Assembly: GCF_000576635.1 (NCBI RefSeq)
Contig: NZ_AVFL01000001.1
Location: forward strand, 1 to 64,000
Length of the DNA: 64,000 nt
Source of the DNA: Skermanella stibiiresistens SB22
Lineage (GTDB): Bacteria > Pseudomonadota > Alphaproteobacteria > Azospirillales > Azospirillaceae
Direction of reading: 5' to 3'
Part shown: piece after piece, positions 47,221 to 56,242 of the stretch
How positions within the stretch are numbered: the stretch's first letter is position 1
Layout of the letters: each line of letters starts with the position of its first letter
Notes under the pieces: model-generated
What the model was told of the DNA's origin: nothing
The model's input: only the letters and a program-made list of their open reading frames with translations
Databases searched by the model: none
Made by a program: the position numbers and the translations under genes

Positions 47221-48147
47221 ATGCAGACCATGTTCAACGCGCCCGGCGCCGGACCCAAGCCCGGAGCCGACCTGATCAAGGACACCACCGACCAAGCCTT
47301 CATGGCCGACGTCATGGAGGTGTCGCGGACGGTGCCGGTCATCGTCGACTTCTGGGCGCCCTGGTGCGGCCCGTGCAAGCAGTTGGGGCCGATGCTGGAG
47401 AAGACCGTCAATGCCGCCAAGGGCGCCGTGAAGATGGTCAAGATCAACATCGACGAGAACCCGCAGATCGCCGGACAGCTCCGCATCCAGTCGATCCCGG
47501 CGGTCTACGCCTTCTTCCAGGGCCGGCCGGTCGATGGTTTCGTCGGCGCCCAGCAGGAATCGCAGATCAAGCAGTTCGTCGATCGGTTGATCAAGCTGGG
47601 CGGCGCCGGCGCCGATGACGGCGGGCTCCAGGAGGCGCTGGACGCCGCCGCCCAAGCCTTGGAAGCGGGGGACGCCGCGACCGCCAGCGACATCTACGGC
47701 CAGATCCTGGAGGTCGAGCCGACCAATGTCGCGGCCTATGCCGGGCTGATCCGCTGCCTGATCGCGGCGGAGGACCACACCCGCGCTCGCCAGATGCTGG
47801 ATGGCGCCGCGCCCGAGATGGCCAAGGCCCCCGAACTGGCCGCCGTCCGCAGCGCGCTGGACCTGGCCGAGCAGAGCGCCGCCGCCGGTCCCGTCGGCGA
47901 CCTGATGGACAAGCTGGCCCGCGACCCCAACGACCACCAGACCCGCTTCGATCTCGCGATGGCGCTCTACGCCAGCAACAAGCGCGAGGAGGCGGTGGAC
48001 GAACTGCTGGAGATCGTGCGGCGCGACCGGGAGTGGAACGAACAGCAGGCCCGCAAGCAGCTGGTGAAATTTTTCGAGGCTTTTGGGCCAACCGATAAGC
48101 TGACCCTCATGGCAAGACGGAAGTTGTCATCTATCTTATTTTCATGA
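47221..48147 (+). CDS. cnoX: CnoX-like thioredoxin-TPR chaperedoxin
   Basis: 308 residues. An N-terminal thioredoxin domain (20-130) with WCGPC at 48-52 and the cis-Pro segment SIPAVYAFFQG. A C-terminal half made of TPR-like helices (about 150-300) follows. This is the YbbN/CnoX architecture, a chaperone that protects oxidised proteins and works with GroEL. Unlike E. coli YbbN, which lacks a redox-active CXXC pair, the catalytic cysteines are both present. The stop overlaps the next start by 4 bp. Confidence 0.93.
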   Translation: MQTMFNAPGAGPKPGADLIKDTTDQAFMADVMEVSRTVPVIVDFWAPWCGPCKQLGPMLEKTVNAAKGAVKMVKINIDENPQIAGQLRIQSIPAVYAFFQGRPVDGFVGAQQESQIKQFVDRLIKLGGAGADDGGLQEALDAAAQALEAGDAATASDIYGQILEVEPTNVAAYAGLIRCLIAAEDHTRARQMLDGAAPEMAKAPELAAVRSALDLAEQSAAAGPVGDLMDKLARDPNDHQTRFDLAMALYASNKREEAVDELLEIVRRDREWNEQQARKQLVKFFEAFGPTDKLTLMARRKLSSILFS

Positions 48148-48809
48148 GCCCAAACCCGTTCGACCCAACACACGACCAACTGCCGGAAATCGTTCCGATT
48201 TTTCCGCTCACCGGGGTATTGCTGCTGCCCCGGGGCAAGTTGCCGCTGAACATCTTCGAGCCTCGCTATCTCGCGATGACCGACGACGCGCTGGCTGGCA
48301 ACCGGATGATCGGCATCATCCAGCCGTCGGACCCCTTGAGCCGCGCCAGCGTGCCGCCGGTCTACCCGATCGGCTGCGCGGGCAGGATCACCAGCTTCAG
48401 CGAAACCGAAGACGGTCGCTATCTGATCACCCTGACGGGGGTCAGCCGCTTCGAGATCGCGCGTGAAATGCCGATCCAGCGCGGCTACCGCCGGGTCGCG
48501 GCGTCATGGGAGCGGTTCGTCGACGATCGGGACGAGCCGGGTCCGGCGCTGTTCGACCGGGCGCGGCTGGTGGAGGGGTTGCGGAGCTATTTCAGGATCC
48601 AGGGCATCTCGGCCAACTGGGACGCGATCGAGCAGACGCCGGATGAACGGCTGGTGACGTCGCTCAGCATGATCTGCCCGTTCGAGCCGTCGGAGAAGCA
48701 GGCCCTGCTGGAATGCCCGACGCTGTCGGAGCGGGCGGGCATGATGATCGCGATCATTGAAATGTCTATGTTGGACAAGCGCGACGGCGATACCATGGCG
48801 AGGCATTGA
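48144..48809 (+). CDS. LON-type peptidase substrate-binding-domain protein
   Basis: 221 residues. IVPIFPLTGVLLLPRGKLPLNIFEPRYLAM is the opening of the Lon N-terminal (PUA-like LON) domain, and the rest has the helical part, but there is no ATPase or protease. Stand-alone LON-N proteins are conserved in alphaproteobacteria next to thioredoxin-like genes; a role in protein quality control is inferred. It overlaps cnoX by 4 bp. Confidence 0.9.
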   Translation: MSPNPFDPTHDQLPEIVPIFPLTGVLLLPRGKLPLNIFEPRYLAMTDDALAGNRMIGIIQPSDPLSRASVPPVYPIGCAGRITSFSETEDGRYLITLTGVSRFEIAREMPIQRGYRRVAASWERFVDDRDEPGPALFDRARLVEGLRSYFRIQGISANWDAIEQTPDERLVTSLSMICPFEPSEKQALLECPTLSERAGMMIAIIEMSMLDKRDGDTMARH

Positions 48810-48857
48810 TCCGGACCGCGCCGTCCGGATCTTCGGTTCAGGTGAGGGGTTGAGGAC

Positions 48858-49091
48858 GTGAGCGATACCAAAACGGGTTCGACGGCCAAGGTCGATCCGA
48901 AACTTCTGGAGATCCTGGTCTGTCCTTTGACCAAGGGGCCCTTGAGCTACGACGCGGCCGCCCAGGAGCTGATAAGCGAGCGGGCGGGTCTGGCCTATCC
49001 GATCCGTGACGGCATCCCCATCATGCTGGTGGACGAGGCCCGCACCTTGGACTCCGACAACGCCCATCCGGCCAAGCTGGCGGGTCACTGA
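48858..49091 (+). CDS. Trm112-family protein
   Basis: 77 residues from GTG 48858. [23 protein letters not shown] and [17 protein letters not shown] are diagnostic of Trm112/YcaR. The family is a small zinc-ribbon-like fold that activates methyltransferases in eukaryotes; only one of the usual four zinc cysteines is present, as in other proteobacterial members. It overlaps the next gene's start by one base (TGATG). Confidence 0.93.
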   Translation: MSDTKTGSTAKVDPKLLEILVCPLTKGPLSYDAAAQELISERAGLAYPIRDGIPIMLVDEARTLDSDNAHPAKLAGH

Positions 49092-49507
49092 TGGCGCCGG
49101 GCGATCCCGGGAACGCCAAAGAGGCCTTCGCCACCGATCCGTTCGGGACCCAACACTGGCCTGTGGAAGTTCGGCTGAAGAAGGCGGAAAAGCGGCTGGA
49201 GATCACGTTCGACGACGGACGCGCCTTTTCACTGCCGGCCGAACTGCTGCGCGTCGAGAGCCCGTCCGCCGAGGTCCAGGGGCACGCTCCGAGCCAGAAG
49301 CAGGTCGTTTCCGGGCGCCGGCATGTCGGCATCATGGGGCTGGAGCCGGTCGGCAACTACGCGCTCCGCATCCAGTTCGACGACATGCACGACAGCGGCA
49401 TCTTCTCCTGGAAATACCTGTACGAGATGGGTGAGCGCCAGGGCGAGCTTTGGGCGACCTATCTCCAGGAATTGGAGAAGCGGGGCCTCAAGCGCGATCC
49501 GCGATAA
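49091..49507 (+). CDS. DUF971-family protein
   Basis: 138 residues. The core (VEVRLKKAEKRLEITFDDGRAF, then LPAELLRVESPSAEVQGH and GNYALRIQFDDMHDSGIFSW) is the DUF971 fold, also found as the N-terminal domain of gamma-butyrobetaine hydroxylase and in the Fe-S carrier-linked ApbC/Mrp neighbourhood. Its function alone is unknown. It is translationally coupled to the Trm112 gene. Confidence 0.9.
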   Translation: MAPGDPGNAKEAFATDPFGTQHWPVEVRLKKAEKRLEITFDDGRAFSLPAELLRVESPSAEVQGHAPSQKQVVSGRRHVGIMGLEPVGNYALRIQFDDMHDSGIFSWKYLYEMGERQGELWATYLQELEKRGLKRDPR

Positions 49508-49516
49508 GCCCTCCCG

Positions 49517-50020
49517 TCAGCCGGTGGCCCGCTCGCGCAGGAAATAGATCAGGTCGAGCGTGGGCGGTGGCACCGGGGACTGCGACAGCAGGCCATGCGC
49601 CTGTCCGCGGTGATGGGTCTGGTGGTTGAACATGTGCGATAGCACCCAGGTCACCTGCGTCCTGAATTCCGTGCCCGTCGAGTTTCGATAGACCACGTCG
49701 CGCGAAAGGCTGTCGGCGTCGTGGCTTTCGACCATTTCAAGGATGTCACGGTCCAGCGCCTCGCGCGCGGCGGTCAACTCCGGCAGATCCTCGAACAGGA
49801 TCTGATCCAGCTTGGTGCCGTCGGGTGGCGTGCCGCGCAGGCGTCCCAGCCAGATGCGGTCGGCGACCAGGATGTGGTTGAGGGTGCCTGGGATCGAGCC
49901 GAAGAAAGCCTGCCGGGACGCGCGGTACTCGGCGTCGGGCAGGGCGGCGCAGGCTGCGTAAAGCCGCGTGTTGGCCCAAGCGTTGTAGTGGGCGAAGGTG
50001 TGGAAGTGTTCTGGCGTCAT
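49517..50020 (-). CDS. DinB-family protein
   Basis: 167 residues. A four-helix bundle with the three metal-binding histidines: an early one in FHTFAHYNAWAN, one in GTLNHILVADRIW, and a C-terminal FNHQTHHRGQAHGLL. DinB/YfiT proteins are putative metal-dependent thiol transferases. It is convergent with the DUF971 gene (9 bp apart). It is not the DNA polymerase IV also called DinB. Confidence 0.9.
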   Translation of the reverse strand: MTPEHFHTFAHYNAWANTRLYAACAALPDAEYRASRQAFFGSIPGTLNHILVADRIWLGRLRGTPPDGTKLDQILFEDLPELTAAREALDRDILEMVESHDADSLSRDVVYRNSTGTEFRTQVTWVLSHMFNHQTHHRGQAHGLLSQSPVPPPTLDLIYFLRERATG

Positions 50021-50040
50021 GATCGATACCCCGGGAATCC

Positions 50041-50067
50041 AAAAGCCGCGCCCATTATAAGCGCGGC
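50041..50067 (-). terminator. Terminator after the DUF1127 gene
   Basis: On the leftward strand GCCGCGC and GCGCGGC form a 7-bp stem with a 9-base loop, followed by TTTTGG. It lies 85 bp after the DUF1127 stop and separates it from dinB. Confidence 0.6.
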
Positions 50068-50151
50068 CTGTCGGATTGATCCCCCCTCGAACCCGGATTC
50101 GGGCCTGGGGGATCGGGTATGCGTCCCGCCGGTGGGCGGGTTTGGCCGTCG

Positions 50152-50370
50152 TTAGGCGCGCCAGAAGGGCTTAGATGCTTCCGTCTGGGCTTCCAGGTCG
50201 CTCAGGCCGATGTCGCGCAGCATGTGTCCGTCGAGCTCCATCAGCTCGCGCCGGGAGACGATGCGGTACTTCCAAGTTTTCAGGGTGTCGGTCATCCGCT
50301 GGATAAGGTCAGCGGAAGAATCGGCCGAACGTCGACCGGCGTAACCGGGCGTGCGAACTGCCAGGGCCAT
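50152..50370 (-). CDS. DUF1127 small protein
   Basis: 72 residues. The C-terminal half (RRELMELDGHMLRDIGLSDLEAQTE) is the DUF1127 helix-turn-helix-like motif with the L-x-D-IG-L core. Such small Arg-rich proteins bind RNA or other regulators and affect phosphate and RNA metabolism in rhizobia and Rhodobacter. The N-terminal 45 residues are less conserved. It stands alone with its own terminator. Confidence 0.9.
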   Translation of the reverse strand: MALAVRTPGYAGRRSADSSADLIQRMTDTLKTWKYRIVSRRELMELDGHMLRDIGLSDLEAQTEASKPFWRA

Positions 50371-50555
50371 GATGTGAGTCCTCAGATGATTAAGGCCGGC
50401 TGTCCTCAGCCGGCCATCGTTGCTTGTGAACGGGAATATGGTGTCCTACCGCACTTGCGAGAAGTGCGGCTTCCACATGGTTGACATGAAGCCATGCCAT
50501 GGCTGGTTAATCTGCCGTTAACCATAATTTCGTTAACGGCGCGGATCCCGCGTCG

Positions 50556-51716
50556 CTAGCGCAGGATCGGGATCAGCCGGTCCATCGCCTGGGTCAGGCA
50601 TTCCGGCGAACTGGCGAAGCACAGGCGCAGATAGCCCTCGCCACCCTCGCCGAAGGCGGCGCCGGGGGCCAGGCCGACCAGGGCCTCGTCCACGATCCGC
50701 TTGGCGAGTTCCAGGCTGTCGCCGGCGCCCTCGACCGAGAAGAAGGCGTAGAAGGCGGCGTCGGGACGCTGGACGCGGACGCGGGGCAGGCTCTCCAGGG
50801 CGCCGCAGACGATGTCGCGGCCGGTGCGGCAGCGCTCGACCATCTCGGCCACGAATGGCTCGCCCTGCTCCAAGGCCGCGAGCCCGGCCTTCTGGATGAA
50901 TCCGGCGACTCCCGAGGTGTTGAACTGGGTCATCTTCTCGAAGATGGGACCCATCCCGGCCGGAGCGATCACCCAGCCGAGCCGCCATCCCGTCATCGCC
51001 CAGTTCTTGGAGAAGCTGTTGATCACCAGCAGCTTGTCCACAGGCTCGGACACGTCCAGGAAGGACGGCGCGCGGTCGGCGTTGAAGACCAGCCTGGAAT
51101 AGACCTCGTCGGCCATGACCCACAGCCCGCGCTCTCGGGCGAACTCCATGATGCGGCGCTGGTCCTCGGTCCCGATCGTCCAGCCCGTGGGATTGCACGG
51201 CGAGTTGATGAAGATCATCCGGGTGCGGGGTCCGCAGGCCTCGAACAGGCGGCCCAGGTCCAGGTGCCAGCGTCCGTTCTCCAGCGCCAGCGGCACCTGC
51301 CGGACCACGCCTCCCATGATCTTGATGCTGGCGAACACGTTCGGCCACACCGGCGAGACCACCACGACCTCGTCGCCGGCGTCGATCAGGCTCTGCATCG
51401 ACAAGGCGATGGCCGCCATGCCGGAACCAGTCACGGTGATCCGGTCGACGCCGACGGGAACGCCGTAGGTCCGCTGGTGATAGGTGGACAGGGCCTCGCG
51501 CAGCTCCGGCAGGCCGCGCTGCCAGGTGTAGAAGACATGCCCCTCGCGCATGGCCTGATACGCGGCGTCCATGATGAACCCCGGAGTCGGCACGTCGCCC
51601 TCGCCGAACCACAGCGGGATCATGCCATCTCGGCCCCTGCCGTAATTGGCGACGACGCCGATCAGGCTGGCGGGCAAGGCGCTGATGGCGGGGCGGATAT
51701 CGGGGCCGGATGTCAT
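50556..51716 (-). CDS. PLP-dependent class I/II aminotransferase
   Basis: 386 residues from ATG 51716. Fold-type I motifs: an N-terminal IPLWFGEGDVPTP, GSGMAAIALSMQSLI for cofactor binding, NSPCNPTGW, DEVYSRLVFN, and SFSKNWAMTGWRLGW with the Schiff-base lysine. The C-terminus has AFGEGGEGYLRLCFA. Substrate is not assigned; such genes are often called aspartate- or alanine-type aminotransferases. An earlier ATG at 51797 has a better ribosome site (GAGGG), but its 27 extra codons have weaker coding bias, so the shorter start is preferred. Confidence 0.92.
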   Translation of the reverse strand: MTSGPDIRPAISALPASLIGVVANYGRGRDGMIPLWFGEGDVPTPGFIMDAAYQAMREGHVFYTWQRGLPELREALSTYHQRTYGVPVGVDRITVTGSGMAAIALSMQSLIDAGDEVVVVSPVWPNVFASIKIMGGVVRQVPLALENGRWHLDLGRLFEACGPRTRMIFINSPCNPTGWTIGTEDQRRIMEFARERGLWVMADEVYSRLVFNADRAPSFLDVSEPVDKLLVINSFSKNWAMTGWRLGWVIAPAGMGPIFEKMTQFNTSGVAGFIQKAGLAALEQGEPFVAEMVERCRTGRDIVCGALESLPRVRVQRPDAAFYAFFSVEGAGDSLELAKRIVDEALVGLAPGAAFGEGGEGYLRLCFASSPECLTQAMDRLIPILR

Positions 51717-51942
51717 GGGCGTGTCAACCGTGTTGGGGAAGCCGTGTCGTGGGACGGGAGTTCGGGGAGGGAGTTGGTTGGGAGCGCCAACCGTCATACT
51801 GCGGCCCTCATGCTTTGTATAGCGCGCCTCGGCATGAATTCCTCTCATGCCGGCATGAGAATCCCTCTGTTGAACCATCGGGCGGCACGGACGATTCTCA
51901 CGATGAGCTTGGCTTTCGAGCCATCCAGGGAGGAAATCAAGG

Positions 51943-52344
51943 ATGAGCGACGCGATCCACGAGGGCGGCTGCCTGTGCGGCTCGGTCCGGTATCGGACGA
52001 CCGGAGCGCCCAACGACACCAACATCTGCTACTGCACCCAGTGCCAGAAACAGACCGGAGCACCCTTGCCGGCCTTCGCCAGCTTCCCGCTGACCCAATT
52101 CGAACTGATCTCCGGCGAACTCGGCGGCTATCGGGCGTCGGATTTCGCGACGCGCGAGTTCTGCCCGAAATGCGGCTCGGCGCTGTTCTGGCGGCGCGAC
52201 GGCGCCGATTACGTGTCGATCTGCCTGGGTGGGTTCGATGATCCGTCCGACTTCCCGACGCCGAAATACGAGATCTGGACCGATCACCGGATCAAGTGGC
52301 TGACCAACATTCCCGGCGTCGACTCGTATCCCGGCGACAACTGA
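51943..52344 (+). CDS. GFA-family (glutathione-dependent formaldehyde-activating-like) zinc protein
   Basis: 133 residues. The zinc ligands GGCLCGSVRY, CYCTQCQKQTG and REFCPKCGSALFW place it in the GFA/CENP-V family, with two predicted zinc sites. Only some members activate formaldehyde via glutathione; others are of unknown function. The gene is divergent from the aminotransferase and convergent with htpX. Confidence 0.93.
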   Translation: MSDAIHEGGCLCGSVRYRTTGAPNDTNICYCTQCQKQTGAPLPAFASFPLTQFELISGELGGYRASDFATREFCPKCGSALFWRRDGADYVSICLGGFDDPSDFPTPKYEIWTDHRIKWLTNIPGVDSYPGDN

Positions 52345-52374
52345 GCCTTTCGGGTAACCTTTCGGCGGCGGTTC

Positions 52375-53325
52375 TCACTGCCCCCAGGGTCCGCCCGCGG
52401 AGGGGCCGCCACCGCCCATTCCCTTACCCCAGGGGCTTTGCCCCGCGCTGGGCGCGAAACCGGCCGAGCCGGCCACCGCCGGACCCGCCATCAGACGCAG
52501 GCGGCGCACCCGCTCCTCCGTCGCGGGGTGGGTGCGGAACAGGCCGTCGACCGAGCGGGAATGCAGCGGGTTGATGATGAACAGGTGGGCGGTCGCGGGA
52601 TTGTTCTCGGCCTGGACATTGTCGATCCGCGAGGCACCCTCCTGGATCTTGACCAGGGCGTTCGCCAGCCAGAGCGGGCGGCCGCAGATCTCGGCGCCGA
52701 TCTTGTCGGCCTCGTATTCCCGCGTGCGGCTGATCGCCATCTGGACCAGCATCGCGGCGAGGGGCGCCAGGAACACCATCAGCACCGTGCCGATCATCCC
52801 CAGCGGATTGTTGCGGTTGCCGTTGTTGCCACCGAAGAAGAAGGCGAAATTGGCCAGCATCGAGATGGCGCCGGCGATCGTCGCGGTCACCGTCATGATC
52901 AGGGTGTCGCGGTTCCGGACATGGGCCAACTCGTGGGCCATCACACCGGCGATCTCCTCGTTGTCGAGGCGGCGCAGCAGTCCGGTGGTCGCGGCGACCG
53001 CCGCGTTCTCGGGGTTGCGGCCGGTGGCGAAGGCGTTGGGCTGGTCGTTCTCGATGATGTAGACCTTGGGCATCGGCAGGCCGGCGCGCTGCGACAGTTG
53101 CCTCACGAGACCGTGGAACTGCGGCGCCGTGGTGCCATCGACCTCGCGGGCGCCATACATCCGCAGGACCATCTTGTCGGCGTTCCAGTACGCAAACAGG
53201 TTGGTGCCGACCGCGAACAGCAGCGCCATCACCATGCCGCCCTGGCCTCCGATCAGGTAGCCAATCACGAGAAACAGGGCGGTCATGCCGGCCAGCAGGG
53301 TCGCGGTGCGGAAATAGCTCGTCAT
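52375..53325 (-). CDS. htpX: Membrane metalloprotease HtpX
   Basis: 316 residues from ATG 53325 ([15 protein letters not shown]); a longer in-frame reading upstream is not supported. Two N-terminal membrane helices, then the zinc motif HELAH at 131-135, two further helices (about 147-170 and 180-205), and the third ligand Glu in [11 protein letters not shown]. The C-terminal tail has a Gly-rich repeat ([17 protein letters not shown]) not typical of E. coli HtpX but common in alphaproteobacteria. It degrades damaged inner-membrane proteins. Confidence 0.96.
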   Translation of the reverse strand: MTSYFRTATLLAGMTALFLVIGYLIGGQGGMVMALLFAVGTNLFAYWNADKMVLRMYGAREVDGTTAPQFHGLVRQLSQRAGLPMPKVYIIENDQPNAFATGRNPENAAVAATTGLLRRLDNEEIAGVMAHELAHVRNRDTLIMTVTATIAGAISMLANFAFFFGGNNGNRNNPLGMIGTVLMVFLAPLAAMLVQMAISRTREYEADKIGAEICGRPLWLANALVKIQEGASRIDNVQAENNPATAHLFIINPLHSRSVDGLFRTHPATEERVRRLRLMAGPAVAGSAGFAPSAGQSPWGKGMGGGGPSAGGPWGQ

Positions 53326-53463
53326 GATGGATATCCCAAGGCGGCCTCCCACGGCGATCGCCGGCCGGCGGGAGGTCCAAAGTCGAAGACACCCGATATG
53401 TGACGCCGCCGCCGCGCGCTTCAAGGCTTGGCTGGACGTGTCGCCGGGGCCATATCCCGTGAC

Positions 53464-53679
53464 ATGACCAAGATCGAAATCCAGGCCGTCCCCCCGGCCG
53501 ATCCTTCCGCCGCGGCCGCCGAAGCCGCCGCGCCGAAGTCCACGCCCGAATCCACGACAATCGAGCCCGTGACGCCCGGCGTCTCCGTCCAGAAGCCCGG
53601 CGAGATCGGCGGTCCGCGCGGACCGGAGCCGACACGGTACGGCGATTGGGAGAGCAAAGGGCGCTGCACGGATTTTTAA
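53464..53679 (+). CDS. DUF1674 protein, succinate dehydrogenase assembly factor 4-like
   Basis: 71 residues from ATG 53464. The C-terminal [18 protein letters not shown] followed by KGRCTDF is the DUF1674/SdhAF4 signature. These proteins protect the flavinated SdhA before assembly of the succinate dehydrogenase complex. The N-terminal half is Ala/Pro/Ser-rich and probably disordered. It is divergent from htpX (138 bp). Confidence 0.92.
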   Translation: MTKIEIQAVPPADPSAAAAEAAAPKSTPESTTIEPVTPGVSVQKPGEIGGPRGPEPTRYGDWESKGRCTDF

Positions 53680-53789
53680 TAGGTTCTCCGTCCCTGCATA
53701 CATCGGAATTCATATGACATACGATAGCAGGTAGGAGATTGAACCTAATTAGCTTGAGTGCTTCCTATCGTTCAAGTATCCTTCCGATA

Positions 53790-53809
53790 GGCGGGTGATT
53801 CCACCCGCC
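53790..53809 (+). terminator. Hairpin between the SdhAF4-like and nuclease genes
   Basis: GGCGGGTG and CACCCGCC form a perfect 8-bp stem with loop ATTC, followed by GCTTTGTTGG. The U tract is weak; a terminator for the upstream gene is likely but not certain. Confidence 0.45.
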
Positions 53810-53829
53810 GCTTTGTTGGACCTACTCCC

Positions 53830-54285
53830 GTGCGCTCGCGTCTCGTCGCCTCCGCCTTGTTTCTGTGCTCCCTCGCCGCCGTGTCGCCCTCCCTGGCGGC
53901 GGATCGGATGCCGGGACCCCTGACCGGTGTGGTCACCCAGGTGTTCGACGGAGACACGATCGAGGTGCGGATCGCGGTCTGGCTGGACCAGGAGATCGTC
54001 ACGCGGGTCCGGATCGAGGGCATTGACACGCCGGAGAAGCGCGGCAAGTGCCAGCGCGAAAAGGACATGGCCGAACAGGCCCGCCAGATGACGGAGTCGC
54101 TGGTGGCGGAGCCTATCGTCATCCTACGTGACATCCAGCACGACAAATATGGTGGCCGCGTGCGCGCCCGTGTCTCCACCCTGGACGGACAGGATCTTGG
54201 CCAGCGCCTGATCGAAGCCGGTCTCGCCCGGCCCTATCGCGGCGAGGCCCGCCAGCCCTGGTGTTCGGTGGCACAGCTGCCTTAG
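53830..54285 (+). CDS. Secreted thermonuclease (SNase-like)
   Basis: 151 residues from GTG 53830. Signal peptide (LVASALFLCSLAAVSPSLA), then VTQVFDGDTIEVR and VRIEGIDTPEKRGKCQREKD, which carry the calcium-binding Asp and catalytic Arg of Staphylococcus-nuclease folds; a later DKYGGRVRARV and LIEAGLARPYRG complete the family pattern. A periplasmic or secreted nuclease is predicted. No partner is adjacent. Confidence 0.88.
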   Translation: MRSRLVASALFLCSLAAVSPSLAADRMPGPLTGVVTQVFDGDTIEVRIAVWLDQEIVTRVRIEGIDTPEKRGKCQREKDMAEQARQMTESLVAEPIVILRDIQHDKYGGRVRARVSTLDGQDLGQRLIEAGLARPYRGEARQPWCSVAQLP

Positions 54286-54400
54286 AGGGTGCGTCGAGGG
54301 ATCGCCCCCCTCATGAAAAATGGGAACATCCCGGTAAGTGACTCGTTTGTCAAACCGTGCGGCGTTCATGCGCCGCCGTCTCGACAGCGAGGAGAAGACC

Positions 54401-55045
54401 ATGCGCATGCCACGCTTCCGGGCCCTGACGGCCGGATTGACCTGCGCCATGATCGCGTTCGGGACGACCGGCGCCGTGGCCCAGACGACCATGACTCAGG
54501 ACAGTCCCGTCCAAACGCGGCCCACCCCGCCCGCGACCAAGCAGGATGCCGTGACGGCCCCCGCCCCGCCGGAAGCGGGGTTCGACGTGATCGTGCTTGG
54601 TGTCATGAAGGGATCGTCACCCGAGGATTTCAGCCGCCAAGTGATCGAGGCGCTGCCGGCGCAACTCAAGGATCCCCAGACCAACTTCACGTCCGGCGTC
54701 GGCTTCAAGCGCGACAAGGACTACCGGATGGTTATCGCCTTCCATGGCGAGGAGATGGTCGAGGCCTCGACGCTCTGCACCAGCACCAACGACGTCGCCG
54801 CCGTGCCGCCGCCGGAGAATAGTGACCTGATGGCGGCGACGCGGATCACCGCCGCCTTCTGCGACGGCGGCCAGCCGCTCAACACGGCGACCGACCGCAT
54901 GGTCGGCAGCGTCTCGCCAGGGCAGGCGGGTTTCCGGTTCATGGTCAGCGATGTCGCCAAGCAACTGTTTCCCGACGGGTTCGGCACCATTCCCGGCACC
55001 ATCAGCGCCCAGCCGCCCGGGACCATGGTCAGGCCGATCGAGTAG
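54401..55045 (+). CDS. Secreted hypothetical protein
   Basis: 214 residues from ATG 54401, with GAGGAG upstream. Signal peptide (MPRFRALTAGLTCAMIAFGTT), then a Thr/Pro-rich linker (about 30-55) and a globular part beginning GFDVIVLGVMKGSSPED. Two cysteines (in ASTLCTS and AAFCDGG) could form a disulfide. No family is recognised. It is convergent with epmB. Confidence 0.7.
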   Translation: MRMPRFRALTAGLTCAMIAFGTTGAVAQTTMTQDSPVQTRPTPPATKQDAVTAPAPPEAGFDVIVLGVMKGSSPEDFSRQVIEALPAQLKDPQTNFTSGVGFKRDKDYRMVIAFHGEEMVEASTLCTSTNDVAAVPPPENSDLMAATRITAAFCDGGQPLNTATDRMVGSVSPGQAGFRFMVSDVAKQLFPDGFGTIPGTISAQPPGTMVRPIE

Positions 55046-55063
55046 CGGCCCGAAATGGCCGGC

Positions 55064-56116
55064 CTAGCCTCGCTTGGGTGGATAGGCGTGGCGGTTGCCT
55101 TGGTAGTCCTCGACGGTGTGGCCGGTCCCGGCGTCGCCCGTGAGATAGTCGGGGCCGACCGGGGCCTTGCCATGGCCGCCCGGGATGTCGAGCACGTAGG
55201 TCGGCTGGCAAAGCCCGGAAACCCTGCCGCGCAGCCGCTTCATGAGGCGTCGGCCATCGTCCAGGCTGGTCCGGAAGTGGCTGGTGCCCGGCGCGAGATC
55301 GCCGTGGTGCAGGTAGTAGGGTTTGACGCGGGCGCGGACCAAACCCCGGAACAGCGCCTCCAACACGGCCGCGTCGTCGTTGACGCCCCGCAGCAGCACG
55401 GTCTGGCCGACCAGGGGGATGCCGGCGTCGGCCAGCCGGGCGAGCGCGGCCTTGGCCTCGCCGGTCAGTTCGTCGGGATGGTTGCAGTGGACGGCCAGCC
55501 AGACCGCGGTGTCGGCGGCCTTGAGCGAGGCGACCAGCGCGTCGTCGACCCTCGCGGGGTCGGCGACCGGCACGCGGCTGTGCAGCCGGATGACTCCGAC
55601 ATGGGGCATGGCGTCCAGCGCGGCGACGATCGCGGCGAGCCGGCGGGGCGCCAGCATCAGCGGGTCGCCGCCGGTCAGGATGACTTCCCAGATCTCCTCG
55701 CGGGAAGCGATGTAGGACAGGGCCGCCGCCAGTTCCTCGCCGTCCAGGGCCTCACCGCCAGGGCCGACCATCTCGCGGCGGAAGCAGAACCGGCAATAGA
55801 CCGGGCAGGCGTGCAGCGCCTTCAGAAGCACCCGATCCGGATAGCGGTGGACGATGCCCTTGACGGGGGAGTGCGCCCCGTCGCCGATCGGGTCGGCCAG
55901 TTCCTCGGGCAGGGTCTCCAACTCGCTGGTGGAGGGCAGGTACTGGCGGGCGAGCGGCCCGGTCGGATCGGCGCCGTCCAGCTGGCCGAGGACATGGGGG
56001 GTGACGGCGATGGCGTAACGGTCGGCGACGCGGCCGAGGGCGGCCGCACGCTCCGGCGTCAGGGCCCCGGCGGCGACCAGGCCATCCAGGCCGCGGACCG
56101 TCGCGGTGCTTTTCAT
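55064..56116 (-). CDS. Lysine 2,3-aminomutase-type radical SAM enzyme (EpmB/KamA-like)
   Basis: 350 residues from ATG 56116. The radical SAM motif CPVYCRFC puts cysteines at 104, 108 and 111. The PLP-binding lysine lies in the C-terminal GGHGKAPVGP, a KamA/EpmB hallmark. LTGGDPLMLAPRRL and RLHSRVPV are typical. The length fits EpmB, which modifies a lysine of elongation factor P together with EpmA, rather than clostridial KamA (about 415 residues). No epmA or efp is next to it. It is divergent from the GDPD gene. Confidence 0.93.
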   Translation of the reverse strand: MKSTATVRGLDGLVAAGALTPERAAALGRVADRYAIAVTPHVLGQLDGADPTGPLARQYLPSTSELETLPEELADPIGDGAHSPVKGIVHRYPDRVLLKALHACPVYCRFCFRREMVGPGGEALDGEELAAALSYIASREEIWEVILTGGDPLMLAPRRLAAIVAALDAMPHVGVIRLHSRVPVADPARVDDALVASLKAADTAVWLAVHCNHPDELTGEAKAALARLADAGIPLVGQTVLLRGVNDDAAVLEALFRGLVRARVKPYYLHHGDLAPGTSHFRTSLDDGRRLMKRLRGRVSGLCQPTYVLDIPGGHGKAPVGPDYLTGDAGTGHTVEDYQGNRHAYPPKRG

Positions 56117-56242
56117 GATCGGCAACTCGTGCTGAACTCCGCCAGTCAAACGTCAGGCATAAACGGGTCGGGGCGCACCATAGCCCGCCATGACCCGCCA
56201 AGCCAACCGCCGGCTCAACAGATCAGGGTCCCTTCCCCAATC

